NCBI GenBank assembly: GCA_945878355.1
Contig: CAMCTC010000006.1
Coordinates: 1-64,000 of the forward strand
Direction of reading: 5' to 3'
Origin: Bordetella parapertussis
GTDB taxonomy: Bacteria; Pseudomonadota; Gammaproteobacteria; Burkholderiales; Burkholderiaceae_C
DNA length: 64,000 nt
Under the pieces are notes generated by a model. That model did not search any database, had not been told where the DNA came from, and saw only the letters and a list, made by a program, of their open reading frames with translations. Of this stretch, positions 1 to 9,905 are shown piece after piece; positions within the stretch are counted from its first letter, which is position 1; each line of letters begins with the position of its first letter. The position numbers and the translations under genes were made by a program.

Positions 1-218
1 GCGAGTTGGCGGACCTCGGCGATCGACCGTGCGAGCTTGACGCCACCGCCCTTGCCGCGGCCGCCGGCATGGATCTGGGCTTTGACGACCCAGACGGCAC
101 CGCCGAGCTTTTGCGCGGCTTCGACCGCTTCTTGCACCGTGAACGCGGCAATGCCTCGCGGCACCGGTACGCCGAACTGGCGCAGGATGTCTTTGGCCTG
201 GTATTCGTGGATCTTCAA
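1..218 (-). CDS. sucC: Succinyl-CoA synthetase beta subunit (ADP/GDP-forming), 5' end only
   Basis: Only the first 72 codons lie in the window; the rest continues past position 1. The translation begins [16 protein letters not shown] and includes the glycine-rich [12 protein letters not shown] stretch of the ATP-grasp nucleotide-binding domain, which is diagnostic of SucC. The enzyme interconverts succinyl-CoA and succinate with substrate-level phosphorylation in the TCA cycle. The start is a TTG at 216-218, chosen because it gives the canonical MKIHEYQ amino terminus and has an AGGAG Shine-Dalgarno sequence six bases upstream (CTCAGGAGTCCGCTTTG on the minus strand). It sits beside genes that make succinyl-CoA from propionyl-CoA, so its substrate is the end product of the next operon; this link is inferred from context. 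sucD would be expected to follow outside the window. Confidence 0.93.
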   Translation of the reverse strand, partial: MKIHEYQAKDILRQFGVPVPRGIAAFTVQEAVEAAQKLGGAVWVVKAQIHAGGRGKGGGVKLARSIAEVRQL

Positions 219-307
219 AGCGGACTCCTGAGGATGAGGGATGGGATGGTGGGTCGATGGCCTGAGCACTGGCTGAATTGTCAGGAGGCTTGGGTTCGGT
301 CGTGGTT

Positions 308-1009
308 TCAGCCCGACGCGGCCTCCAGGCCGCTGTCGAAGTGCGCGCGCATCAAGCGCGCTGCCGCCTCTGGCTGTCGGGCGGCGATCGCCGCCATCAC
401 CGCGCGGTGCTCGGCCAGCGATTCGGCCAATCTGCCTTGCTTGAACAGTGAGAGCTGGCGGTTGAGCTTCATGACCTTGCGCAAGTCCTGGACGATCTGG
501 GCGCTCCAGCGGTTGCCGGCCAGCGCCAGCAGCCTGAGGTGGAATTCCTCGTTGGTTGCAAAAAATGCGTCACGCTGTTGCACCTGGGATTCGAGCCTAT
601 CGTGCAAGGCTTGCAGCTCAGCGATGTCGGCATCGGTGGCCTGGGCTGCGGCGCGGCCGGCCGCGTCGGCCTCGAGCAGCGCCATCAGGTGGTAGACCTG
701 CGACACATCGCTGCTCGACATCTCGGTGACATAGGCGCCGCGCCGCAGCTTCATCGTCACCAGGCCTTCGACGGCCAGCACCTTGAGCGCCTCACGCAGT
801 GGCGTTCGGCTGATGCCGTACTCGGCGGCGATTCTCTGCTCGTCGATCCAGCCGCCTGGTTCGATCTCGCGGTTGAAGATTTTCTGCCGCAAACGCTCTG
901 CCACATCCTGGTACAGGGCGCGGGCGTGAAGCGGTTGACGCTCGGTCGGTGATGCGGTGGCGGGCAAAGGTCTCTCGAGCGGTCGCTGCGGCAAGTCCAT
1001 CGCGGCCAT
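308..1009 (-). CDS. GntR-family transcriptional regulator (FadR/VanR-like, FCD domain)
   Basis: This 233-residue protein has an N-terminal winged helix-turn-helix at about residues 25-95 ([14 protein letters not shown], then [19 protein letters not shown]). It is followed by an all-helical FCD ligand-binding domain at about 100-225 with the conserved [12 protein letters not shown] segment. It is a cytoplasmic DNA-binding repressor or activator. It is transcribed divergently from the methylmalonyl-CoA mutase gene across a 114-base gap, so it probably controls the propionate/methylmalonyl operon and possibly itself. The ligand is unknown; an acyl-CoA or short organic acid would fit the family and the neighbours. 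A second in-frame Met three codons downstream could also be the start. Confidence 0.88.
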   Translation of the reverse strand: MAAMDLPQRPLERPLPATASPTERQPLHARALYQDVAERLRQKIFNREIEPGGWIDEQRIAAEYGISRTPLREALKVLAVEGLVTMKLRRGAYVTEMSSSDVSQVYHLMALLEADAAGRAAAQATDADIAELQALHDRLESQVQQRDAFFATNEEFHLRLLALAGNRWSAQIVQDLRKVMKLNRQLSLFKQGRLAESLAEHRAVMAAIAARQPEAAARLMRAHFDSGLEAASG

Positions 1010-1038
1010 GTCAGCTTGGCGAAAATTTTGAATTTATA

Positions 1039-1067
1039 ATTATACGCCCATGTATCATGTCGAACAA
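1039..1067 (-). promoter_or_regulatory. Sigma70-type promoter of the GntR gene, overlapping the mutase upstream region
   Basis: Read on the minus strand there is TTGTTC (1067-1062), a 17-base spacer, then a perfect TATAAT (1044-1039), about 30 bases before the GntR start at 1009. The -10 lies in a perfect 10-base palindrome, TATAATTATA (1035-1044), in the only AT-rich stretch of the divergent gap. The plus-strand mutase promoter must also lie in this gap, so autoregulation plus control of the mutase operon from one operator is plausible. The exact operator is not identified. Confidence 0.6.
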
Positions 1068-1123
1068 CAGGCCGGGTTTGTCCCAAAGCCCAGTCCGCAC
1101 CGCCACCTCACGAGGATCTCTTC

Positions 1124-3292
<2,169 letters not shown>

Positions 3293-3312
3293 GCGATCGA
3301 CAGTTGCTGTGT

Positions 3313-3327
3313 TACCGTAATACCGTA
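3313..3327 (+). promoter_or_regulatory. Direct repeat upstream of the toxin-antitoxin pair, candidate operator
   Basis: Two copies of TACCGTA (3313-3319 and 3321-3327) are separated by one A, 20 bases before the antitoxin ATG. Short repeats at this position are typical binding sites for ribbon-helix-helix antitoxins that autoregulate their operon. Binding here is inferred, not shown. Confidence 0.35.
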
Positions 3328-3346
3328 TTTCATCCTGGAGGCTGTG

Positions 3347-3634
3347 ATGGCGATCTCGGTGCGCATGGACCCCTTGCTCGAACAGGCATTGACTTTGGCG
3401 GCCAAGCGTCTGGGCGTGACCAAGTCGCAGTTCATCATTGACGCTGTTGAGCGCGCTTTGGGGCGAAAGAACAGCTTTGAGTTGATGCAGCGTTTGCGGG
3501 CCGAAGAGGCCCGGGCCGGCCAGCCCCTTGGCGAAGCGTTCAAAGGCATAGAGCAAGCCTACGACACCGACGCATCACGTCAGCACCTGCTCGACCAACT
3601 TCAGGACAAGTACCGTGCAGGCCGCATTGGTTGA
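3347..3634 (+). CDS. Ribbon-helix-helix (CopG/Arc-like) antitoxin
   Basis: The 95-residue protein begins MAISVRMDPLLEQALTLAAK, a beta strand followed by helices as in RHH DNA-binding antitoxins (SVRMD...LEQALTLAAKRLGVTKSQFIIDAVERAL, about residues 3-40). The charged C-terminal half would neutralise the toxin. The ATG at 3347 is preferred over a GTG one codon earlier because a GGAG motif lies six bases upstream. Its 3' end overlaps the downstream PIN-domain gene by 20 bases, the usual arrangement of a translationally coupled type II toxin-antitoxin pair. Confidence 0.8.
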   Translation: MAISVRMDPLLEQALTLAAKRLGVTKSQFIIDAVERALGRKNSFELMQRLRAEEARAGQPLGEAFKGIEQAYDTDASRQHLLDQLQDKYRAGRIG

Positions 3635-4034
3635 CGCCGGGCCGATGGTGGCCTTGTTCGGCAGCGTACAGCCTGAGCAAGCCCGCTACCAGGCGATGTT
3701 CAAGCAAGCAGCGCTGGAGGCGTGGTCGCTGGCGACCACATGGCCATGCATCGTCGAAGCCAGTTACCTGATCATGCCGCCGCAGCGCTTTGCCTTGCTG
3801 CGATGGGTGGCTGAAGGAGGGGTGTCGGTCTTTCCGTTCGACCCGCAAGATCTGGAACCTATGCTCACGCTGATGCGCTGCTATACCGAGACGCCGCGTA
3901 CGCAGATGGATCTGGCCGATGCGTCGCTGGTGTGGTTGGCCTCAGACACCGGGATTGCCCGGGTGATGACGATGGACGTGCGCGACTTTTCGCGCTACCG
4001 ACTGGCCGATGGCCGGTCCTTCGAGATCCTCTAG
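3615..4034 (+). CDS. PIN-domain toxin (VapC-like ribonuclease)
   Basis: This is a 139-residue PIN-domain protein, the usual size for VapC-type toxins. Acidic residues expected to bind Mg are visible: Asp in LVDAGPMVALF near the start, Glu in the CIVEASYLI segment, Asp in the QMDLADASLVWLA helix, and Asp in TMDVRDFSRYR. These proteins cleave RNA, often tRNA, when the antitoxin is degraded. The start is a GTG inside the antitoxin gene; a TTG four codons later is also possible. The pair is inserted between the mutase gene and meaB on the same strand, which is unusual for a metabolic operon. Confidence 0.8.
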   Translation: MQAALVDAGPMVALFGSVQPEQARYQAMFKQAALEAWSLATTWPCIVEASYLIMPPQRFALLRWVAEGGVSVFPFDPQDLEPMLTLMRCYTETPRTQMDLADASLVWLASDTGIARVMTMDVRDFSRYRLADGRSFEIL

Positions 4035-4037
4035 CCC

Positions 4038-4514
4038 ATGATGCTCAACGCCTGTGCGATGCAGGACCTGGCGCTGGCGCCGGCCAGCGAGGACGACTTC
4101 GAGGGACTGCTGTCTCTGCGTCTGGCGGCGATGCGCGAGAGCCTGCAACGTGTGGGCCGTTTCGACCCGCAGCGCGCGCGCGAGCGCTTGAGCCGGGCTT
4201 TCGAGCCAGCGCACAGTCGCCACATCCTGCTGGCCGGCGAATCGGTGGGCTTCGTCGTGGTCTTGCCGATGGTCGACCATCTGCTGCTCGACCACCTCTA
4301 TGTCGCGCCGCAGGCGCAAGGCCGCGGCATTGGCAGTTGGGTGATGGCCCAGGTGCTGGTCGAGGCCGATCGTTTGCCGCTGCCGGTGCGGGTGACCGCA
4401 CTCAAACTCAGCGACGCCAACCGCTTTTACCAGCGCCATGGCTTCGTGCTGCAACTGGCCAGCGAGTGGGATATGCACTACCTTCGACCTGCACAGGCGG
4501 GCCTCGATGTCTGA
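4038..4514 (+). CDS. GNAT-family N-acetyltransferase
   Basis: The 158-residue protein has the GNAT fold with the acetyl-CoA pyrophosphate-binding motif A in LYVAPQAQGRGIGSWVMAQVL (about residues 94-114) and the C-terminal NRFYQRHGFVLQ element. The substrate cannot be told from the sequence. It begins four bases after the PIN toxin stop and overlaps the meaB start by eight bases, so translation is probably coupled to meaB. It could have arrived with the toxin-antitoxin pair or could be an operon member that modifies a protein or small amine. Confidence 0.82.
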   Translation: MMLNACAMQDLALAPASEDDFEGLLSLRLAAMRESLQRVGRFDPQRARERLSRAFEPAHSRHILLAGESVGFVVVLPMVDHLLLDHLYVAPQAQGRGIGSWVMAQVLVEADRLPLPVRVTALKLSDANRFYQRHGFVLQLASEWDMHYLRPAQAGLDV

Positions 4515-5544
4515 GGCCACGCTGCCAGAACCTGACCAGGCGCTGTTCGACGCCGTCGTCGGCGCGCCCGGCCCGCGCCAGCGCCGTGCGGTGGCCAAGG
4601 CCATCACGCTGCTCGAATCGACCCGCGCAGACCACCGCTTGCGCGCCGATGCGCTGCTCAACGCGCTGCTGCCGGCCAGCGGGGGCTCGTTCCGGCTGGG
4701 GCTCAGCGGTGTGCCAGGCGTGGGCAAGAGCACTTTCATCGAGGCCTTGGGCCTGTACCTGATCGCCCAGGGCCACCGTGTCGCGGTGCTGGCGGTCGAC
4801 CCATCGTCGTCGTTGAGCGGTGGGTCGATCCTGGGCGACAAGACCCGAATGGAACAGCTCTCGGTGCACGAGCAGGCCTATATCCGTCCCAGCCCAGCCA
4901 GCGGCACGCTGGGCGGCGTGGCCGAGAAGACACGCGAGGCGATGCTGGTCTGCGAGGCCGCAGGCTACGACATCGTGATCGTCGAGACCGTCGGTGTCGG
5001 CCAGAGCGAGATTGCGGTTGCCGGCATGGCCGACATGTTTGTGCTGATGCAGTTGCCCAACGCCGGTGACGACCTGCAAGCCATCAAGAAAGGCGTGATG
5101 GAGTTGGCGGACCTGGTGGTGATCAACAAGGCTGACATCGACGAGGCCGCGGCCACCCGCGCGCGGGCTCAGATCAGCTCGTCGCTGCGACTGATCGCCA
5201 GCACTGGCGCGCAAGGCCATGCCGCGCATCACGACCCCCAAGCTGCCGAAGTCTGGCAGCCCCAGGTGCTGCAACTCAGCGCGCTCAAGGGCTCGGGCTT
5301 GCCTGACTTCTGGTCTGCCGTCAGCCGATTTCGAGCGCTGCAGACCGCCGGTGGTCGCTTGGCCGAGCGCCGCCATGCGCAGGACCAGGCATGGATGTGG
5401 GCCTTGATAGAAACCGGCCTGAAGCGCCGATTCAAGACCCATCCTGCCGTGCAATCGGCGCTGCCGGTGATCAGCCACGAGGTGCATGCCGGCCGCGTCG
5501 CGGCTTCGGTGGCCGCGCGCCGCTTGCTGGACCTGTTCCATTGA
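4507..5544 (+). CDS. meaB: Methylmalonyl-CoA mutase-associated GTPase (MeaB/ArgK, G3E family)
   Basis: The 345-residue P-loop GTPase loads and protects adenosylcobalamin in methylmalonyl-CoA mutase. The Walker A sequence GVPGVGKST lies near residue 70, VDPSSSLSGGSILGDKTRM is the characteristic switch region, ETVGVGQSE is the G3 segment, and NKAD is the base-recognition motif. The start at 4507 (MSEATLPEPDQ) gives the family length; upstream in-frame ATGs lie inside the GNAT gene. It is on the same strand as the mutase, separated only by the inserted toxin-antitoxin and GNAT genes, which supports the assignment to mutase maturation rather than arginine transport (the old ArgK name). Confidence 0.95.
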   Translation: MSEATLPEPDQALFDAVVGAPGPRQRRAVAKAITLLESTRADHRLRADALLNALLPASGGSFRLGLSGVPGVGKSTFIEALGLYLIAQGHRVAVLAVDPSSSLSGGSILGDKTRMEQLSVHEQAYIRPSPASGTLGGVAEKTREAMLVCEAAGYDIVIVETVGVGQSEIAVAGMADMFVLMQLPNAGDDLQAIKKGVMELADLVVINKADIDEAAATRARAQISSSLRLIASTGAQGHAAHHDPQAAEVWQPQVLQLSALKGSGLPDFWSAVSRFRALQTAGGRLAERRHAQDQAWMWALIETGLKRRFKTHPAVQSALPVISHEVHAGRVAASVAARRLLDLFH

Positions 5545-5591
5545 ACTGTCATTCCAATCCACCCGACGAAACATCATGACCGAGGACCACC

Positions 5592-7124
5592 ATGCATGAC
5601 AACCAACAAAAGCTAGAAGCCATGCGCGCCCAGGCCCGCCTGGGCGGCGGCGACAAGCGCATCGCCGCGCAGCACGCCAAGGGCAAGCTCACGGCGCGCG
5701 AGCGACTCGAACTGCTGCTCGACGAAGGCACTTTCGAAGAGTGGGACATGTTCGTCGAGCACCGCTGCACCGACTTCGGCATGGAAGACAACAAGATTCG
5801 CGGCGACGGCGTCGTCACCGGCTACGGCATGATCAATGGCCGGCTGGTCTTCGTCTTCAGCCAGGACTTCACCGTCTTTGGCGGTGCGCTGTCCGAGGCC
5901 CATGCTGAGAAGATCTGCAAGGTGATGGACCAGGCGATGAAGGTTGGCGCGCCGGTGATCGGCATCAACGATTCAGGCGGTGCTCGGATCCAGGAGGGAG
6001 TCGCTTCTCTGGGTGGTTATGCCGATGTATTCCAGCGCAATGTGATGGCCAGCGGTGTGATCCCGCAGATCAGCCTGATCATGGGACCATGCGCGGGCGG
6101 TGCGGTGTACTCGCCGGCGATGACCGATTTCATCTTCATGGTCAAGGACTCGAGCTATATGTTCGTCACTGGCCCCGAAGTCGTCAAGACGGTGACGCAC
6201 GAGGAGGTCACCGCTGAAGAACTCGGCGGCGCCAGCACCCACACCACCAAGAGCGGCGTCGCCGACCTGGCGTTCGACAACGACGTCGAAGCGATCCTGA
6301 TGCTGCGTCGGTTCTACAACTACCTGCCGCTGAACAACCGCGAGAAGCCGCCGGTTCGCCTCAGCGGCGACCGCGCCGACCGGCTCGACCACTCGCTCGA
6401 CACGCTCGTCCCCGACAACCCGAACAAGCCCTACGACATCAAGGAGTTGATCTTCAAGGTGGTCGACGACGGCGACTTCTTCGAACTGCAGAGCGATTAC
6501 GCCAAGAACATCGTGATCGGCCTGGGCCGGATGGAAGGCCAGACGGTGGGGCTGGTCGCCAACAACCCGCAGGTGTTGGCGGGCTGCCTGGACATCAAGA
6601 GCAGCATCAAGGCCGCGCGCTTTGTGCGTTTTTGTGATGCATTCAACATTCCGGTAGTGACCTTCGTCGACGTGCCCGGCTTCATGCCTGGCACCAGCCA
6701 GGAGTACGGCGGCATCATCAAACACGGTGCCAAGCTGCTGTATGCCTACGCTGAGTGCACCGTGCCCAAGGTCACGGTGATCACCCGCAAGGCCTATGGC
6801 GGCGCTTACGACGTGATGAGTTCCAAACACTTGCGAGGCGATGTCAACTTCGCCTGGCCGAACGCCGAGATCGCGGTGATGGGCGCCAAGGGCGCGGTCG
6901 AGATCATCTTCCGCGAGGACAAGGGCGATCCGGTCAAGCTCGCTGCCCGCGAGGCCGAGTACAAGGCCCGCTTCGCCAACCCGTTTGTCGCCGGCAGCCG
7001 AGGCTTCATCGACGACGTGATCCAGCCGCACGAGACACGCAAACGGATCTGCCGCTCGCTGGTGATGCTGCGCGACAAGAAGCTCGAAAACCCCTGGCGC
7101 AAGCACGGCAATATCCCGTTATGA
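5592..7124 (+). CDS. pccB: Propionyl-CoA carboxylase beta chain (carboxyltransferase)
   Basis: This 510-residue carboxyltransferase moves CO2 from carboxybiotin to propionyl-CoA, giving methylmalonyl-CoA. Both crotonase-like halves are present. The first contains [23 protein letters not shown] and [12 protein letters not shown] (oxyanion-hole glycines); the second contains [13 protein letters not shown] and [10 protein letters not shown]. Full length and this motif set match PccB/AccD5-type enzymes rather than the zinc-finger AccD, which is encoded separately at 41144. It lies between meaB and pccA and would form an alpha6-beta6 complex with PccA. A GAGG motif precedes the start. Confidence 0.94.
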   Translation: MHDNQQKLEAMRAQARLGGGDKRIAAQHAKGKLTARERLELLLDEGTFEEWDMFVEHRCTDFGMEDNKIRGDGVVTGYGMINGRLVFVFSQDFTVFGGALSEAHAEKICKVMDQAMKVGAPVIGINDSGGARIQEGVASLGGYADVFQRNVMASGVIPQISLIMGPCAGGAVYSPAMTDFIFMVKDSSYMFVTGPEVVKTVTHEEVTAEELGGASTHTTKSGVADLAFDNDVEAILMLRRFYNYLPLNNREKPPVRLSGDRADRLDHSLDTLVPDNPNKPYDIKELIFKVVDDGDFFELQSDYAKNIVIGLGRMEGQTVGLVANNPQVLAGCLDIKSSIKAARFVRFCDAFNIPVVTFVDVPGFMPGTSQEYGGIIKHGAKLLYAYAECTVPKVTVITRKAYGGAYDVMSSKHLRGDVNFAWPNAEIAVMGAKGAVEIIFREDKGDPVKLAAREAEYKARFANPFVAGSRGFIDDVIQPHETRKRICRSLVMLRDKKLENPWRKHGNIPL

Positions 7125-7129
7125 CCCAC

Positions 7130-7235
7130 CCCCGAAGCGCCTCCGGCGCCTCCCCCTCAAGGGGGCGATGCCAGTGGCCCGGCAGAGCCGGTTCCACGGC
7201 GTCCGCTTGCGGGCGCCACATTCATGTGACGGCGG
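7130..7235. repeat. GC-rich hairpin-dense intergenic block, likely dispersed repeat
   Basis: Directly after pccB there is a non-coding stretch packed with short perfect hairpins: CCCCC-TCAA-GGGGG (7152-7165) and CCGGC-AGA-GCCGG (7179-7191), in the style ACCCACCCCCGAAGCGCC...GGCGTCCGC. From memory, similar blocks recur between genes in Comamonadaceae and relatives; this was not searched. It may act as an mRNA 3' stabiliser for pccB. No T-tract follows, so it is not a clear intrinsic terminator. Confidence 0.45.
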
Positions 7236-7259
7236 CCTTGGCCGCCAGGGACGACTGTT

Positions 7260-7388
7260 ATGTTTAGCCAAATACTGATTGCCAATCGCGGTGTCAACGG
7301 CCCGCAGGCCGTTGCGGCGCAGCCAAATCGCCTGGTGCGCGCAGCGCACGCAGGCGATCTCACCCCGATGGAGACAAGCTATGTTTGA
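7260..7388 (+). CDS. Putative 42-codon leader ORF copying the pccA amino terminus
   Basis: An ATG at 7260 opens a 42-codon frame that ends with a TGA at 7386-7388, five bases into pccA. Its first eleven residues, MFSQILIANRG, nearly repeat the pccA start [11 protein letters not shown], and 27 of the first 36 bases match. A GGGA motif lies eight bases upstream. After codon 11 the frame runs through palindromic DNA and loses all similarity to biotin carboxylase. It is either a decayed duplication of the pccA 5' end or a leader peptide whose translation controls folding of the hairpins before pccA. Expression is unproven. Confidence 0.4.
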   Translation: MFSQILIANRGVNGPQAVAAQPNRLVRAAHAGDLTPMETSYV

Positions 7389-7425
7389 CAAGATATTGAT
7401 CGCCAATCGGGGTGAGATCGCCTGC
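7295..7425 (+). promoter_or_regulatory. Competing hairpins across the pccA start (candidate translational switch)
   Basis: Three structures are visible. Hairpin 1 is CAACGGCC-CGCA-GGCCGTTG (7295-7314). Hairpin 2 pairs 7327-7340 with 7344-7358 (14 base pairs, one bulged G at 7350, loop GCA). Hairpin 3 pairs 7350-7369 with 7406-7425: 20 perfect base pairs, with a 36-base loop holding the GGAG (7370-7373) and the pccA ATG (7381); its right arm is pccA codons 9-15. Hairpins 2 and 3 both need 7351-7358 (CAGGCGAT), so they exclude each other. Hairpin 3 would hinder initiation on pccA. The structure is read directly; regulation is inferred. Confidence 0.5.
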
Positions 7426-9411
7426 CGCGTCATCAAGGCCGCGAAGAAGATGGGCATCGCCACCGTGGCGGTGTACTCCGAGGCCGACCGGGATGCCCGC
7501 CATGTGGCGCTGGCTGACGAGGCGGTGTTCATCGGCGCAGCGCCCAGCCGCGAGAGCTATCTGGTGGCCGACAAGATCATCGCCGCTTGCAAAGCCACTG
7601 GCGCGCAAGCCGTGCATCCGGGCTACGGCTTCTTGTCCGAGAACGAAGCCTTTGCGCGCCGGGTCGAGGAAGAGGGCATTGTCTTCATCGGTCCCAAGCA
7701 CCACAGCATCGCTGCGATGGGCGACAAGATCGCGTCCAAGAAGCTGGCCAACGCGGCTCGGGTCAACACGATCCCGGGTTGGAACGAAGCGATCGAGTTG
7801 CCTGAGCGTGCCGTCGAGATCGCCCGCGACATCGGCTATCCGGTGATGATCAAGGCCAGCGCCGGCGGCGGTGGCAAAGGCCTGCGCGTGGCGTTCAACG
7901 ACAAAGAGGCTTTCGAGGGTTTCAGCGCTTGCCGCAACGAAGCCCGCAACAGCTTTGGCGACGACCGGGTGTTCATCGAGAAGTTCGTCGAGAGCCCGCG
8001 CCACATCGAAATCCAGGTGCTGGGCGACGCCTTCGGCAACATCGTCTACCTGCACGAGCGCGAGTGTTCGATCCAGCGCCGGCACCAGAAGGTGATCGAG
8101 GAGGCGCCGTCGCCTTTCATCAGCGAAGCCACCCGCAAGGCGATGGGCGAGCAGGCTGTCGCGCTGGCTCGGGCCGTGAGCTACCAGAGCGCGGGCACGG
8201 TGGAGTTCGTGGTCGGCCGTGACCAGAGCTTCTACTTCCTCGAGATGAACACCCGGCTCCAGGTCGAGCACCCGGTGACCGAATCGATCACCGGCATCGA
8301 CCTGGTCGAGCAGATGATCCGTGTCGCTGCGGGTGAGAAGCTCGGCTTCACGCAGGACCAGATCCCGCGCCGTGGCTGGGCCATGGAGTGCCGCATCAAT
8401 GCCGAAGATCCGTTCCGCGGCTTCCTGCCGTCGACCGGCCGTCTGGTGCGCTACCAGCCACCGACCACCACGATGGAGGCGTCGAGCCCGGTGCCCGAGG
8501 GTGGCGGCGTTCGGGTCGACACCGGTGTCGAGGAGGGTGGCGAGATCCCGATGCACTACGACTCGATGATCGCCAAGCTGATCGTCCATGGCGTGGACCG
8601 GCTCGACGCGATCGCCAAGATGCGCGAGGCGCTCAACGGGTTTGTGATCCGCGGCGTTGCGAGCAACATCCCGTTCCAGAGCGCGCTGCTGGCGCATCCG
8701 CAGTTCGTCTCGGGTGACTTCAACACCGGTTTCATCGCCGAGCATTACCCCCAGGGCTTCCGCGCCGAGGACGTGCCGCACGACGACCCTGATTTTCTGG
8801 CCGTGCTGGCCGCTGCCGCCTACCGGCTCTACCGCGAGCGCGCGGCTGGCATCAGCGGCCAGATGCCCGGGCACGGCGTGCAGATCGGCGATCAGTTCGT
8901 CGTCGTTATCAAGGGCCTTGCAGGCGCGCACCGCCATGTGCCGGTGCGGATCAACGCCGGCTCGCCGATGACCGTGACGGTCGACGGCGCCAAGCCTTAT
9001 GTGATCAGCGCCGACTGGAGCTTCGGCGGCATCCGTGTCGCCGGCCAATGCAATGGCCACGATTTCACCGCCCAGGTCGAGCGCCAGGGCCTGTGGTACC
9101 GGGTCTCGCACAACGGCCTGGCGATCGAGGCCCAGGTGATGGGTGTGCGTGCGGCCGAACTGCTGCGCATGATGCCTTTCAAGGCGCCGGCCGACATGAG
9201 CAAGTTCCTGCTCTCACCGATGCCCGGCCTGCTGGTGCAAGTGGCTGTCAAGCCAGGCCAGGTGGTGCAGGCCGGCGAGCGGCTGGCGGTGATCGAAGCG
9301 ATGAAGATGGAGAACATCCTCACCGCACTGCACGACGGTACCGTCGCCGAAGTGCTGGCGACCCAGGGCGAGAGCCTGTCGGTCGACCAGCCCATCATCT
9401 CTTTCGCCTGA
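7381..9411 (+). CDS. pccA: Propionyl-CoA carboxylase alpha chain (biotin carboxylase + BCCP)
   Basis: The 676-residue chain carboxylates its own biotin using ATP and bicarbonate. It begins with the biotin-carboxylase Rossmann domain ([21 protein letters not shown]), then the ATP-grasp domain with the glycine-rich [13 protein letters not shown] loop and HIEIQVLGD, and [14 protein letters not shown] near residue 290. A PCC-type linker (BT) domain follows at about 460-600, and a C-terminal BCCP domain carries biotin on the Lys of EAMKMEN (Lys 642). The start at 7381 has GGAG seven bases upstream; an in-frame TTG at 7279 would add 34 residues unlike the family. It pairs with pccB upstream, separated by the unusual leader described at 7260-7425. 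Confidence 0.94.
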   Translation: MFDKILIANRGEIACRVIKAAKKMGIATVAVYSEADRDARHVALADEAVFIGAAPSRESYLVADKIIAACKATGAQAVHPGYGFLSENEAFARRVEEEGIVFIGPKHHSIAAMGDKIASKKLANAARVNTIPGWNEAIELPERAVEIARDIGYPVMIKASAGGGGKGLRVAFNDKEAFEGFSACRNEARNSFGDDRVFIEKFVESPRHIEIQVLGDAFGNIVYLHERECSIQRRHQKVIEEAPSPFISEATRKAMGEQAVALARAVSYQSAGTVEFVVGRDQSFYFLEMNTRLQVEHPVTESITGIDLVEQMIRVAAGEKLGFTQDQIPRRGWAMECRINAEDPFRGFLPSTGRLVRYQPPTTTMEASSPVPEGGGVRVDTGVEEGGEIPMHYDSMIAKLIVHGVDRLDAIAKMREALNGFVIRGVASNIPFQSALLAHPQFVSGDFNTGFIAEHYPQGFRAEDVPHDDPDFLAVLAAAAYRLYRERAAGISGQMPGHGVQIGDQFVVVIKGLAGAHRHVPVRINAGSPMTVTVDGAKPYVISADWSFGGIRVAGQCNGHDFTAQVERQGLWYRVSHNGLAIEAQVMGVRAAELLRMMPFKAPADMSKFLLSPMPGLLVQVAVKPGQVVQAGERLAVIEAMKMENILTALHDGTVAEVLATQGESLSVDQPIISFA

Positions 9412-9418
9412 ACCCGCC

Positions 9419-9883
9419 ATGAACCAAAAACCCTTCCGCATCCTCGGCATCCAGCAGATCGCCATCGGGGGCCCTGACAAGCAAAAGCTGCGCAGCCTGT
9501 GGGTCGACATGCTGGGCTTGACGGTCAAGAGCACGTTTGTCTCCGAACGCGAGAACGTCGACGAAGACATCTGCGCGCTGGGCGTTGGCCCGACCGCGGT
9601 CGAGGTCGACCTGATGCAGCCGATCGACCCCGACAAGAAGCCGGCAGTGCACACCACGCCGCTCAACCATGTCGGCCTGTGGGTCGACGATCTGGTCGTC
9701 GCGGTCGACTGGATGACTGCCAACGGTGTGAGGTTCGCCCCGGGCGGCATCCGCAAAGGCGCTGCCGGCCACGACATCACCTTCATCCACCCCAAGGGCA
9801 ACGAGCAGTTTCCGCTCAGCGGTGAGGGCGTGTTGATCGAGTTGGTCCAGGCGCCGCCCGAGGTCATCGCCGCACTGGCTTAG
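9419..9883 (+). CDS. VOC-family protein, possible methylmalonyl-CoA epimerase
   Basis: This 154-residue protein has two paired beta-alpha-beta3 (glyoxalase/VOC) modules. It starts seven bases after pccA, so it is probably co-transcribed. The pathway needs an epimerase between carboxylase product and mutase substrate, and a VOC protein fits. In methylmalonyl-CoA epimerase the metal is held by His, Gln, His and Glu; the apparently equivalent positions here are Gln13 (IQQIAIGG), Glu62 (VEVDL), His84 ([10 protein letters not shown]) and Glu141 (VLIELVQ). Gln13 replaces the usual first His, so metal binding or the exact reaction may differ. A lactoylglutathione-lyase-like role cannot be excluded. 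Confidence 0.65.
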   Translation: MNQKPFRILGIQQIAIGGPDKQKLRSLWVDMLGLTVKSTFVSERENVDEDICALGVGPTAVEVDLMQPIDPDKKPAVHTTPLNHVGLWVDDLVVAVDWMTANGVRFAPGGIRKGAAGHDITFIHPKGNEQFPLSGEGVLIELVQAPPEVIAALA

Positions 9884-9905
9884 CGCCCTTGTCCAGGCTG
9901 CTCGA

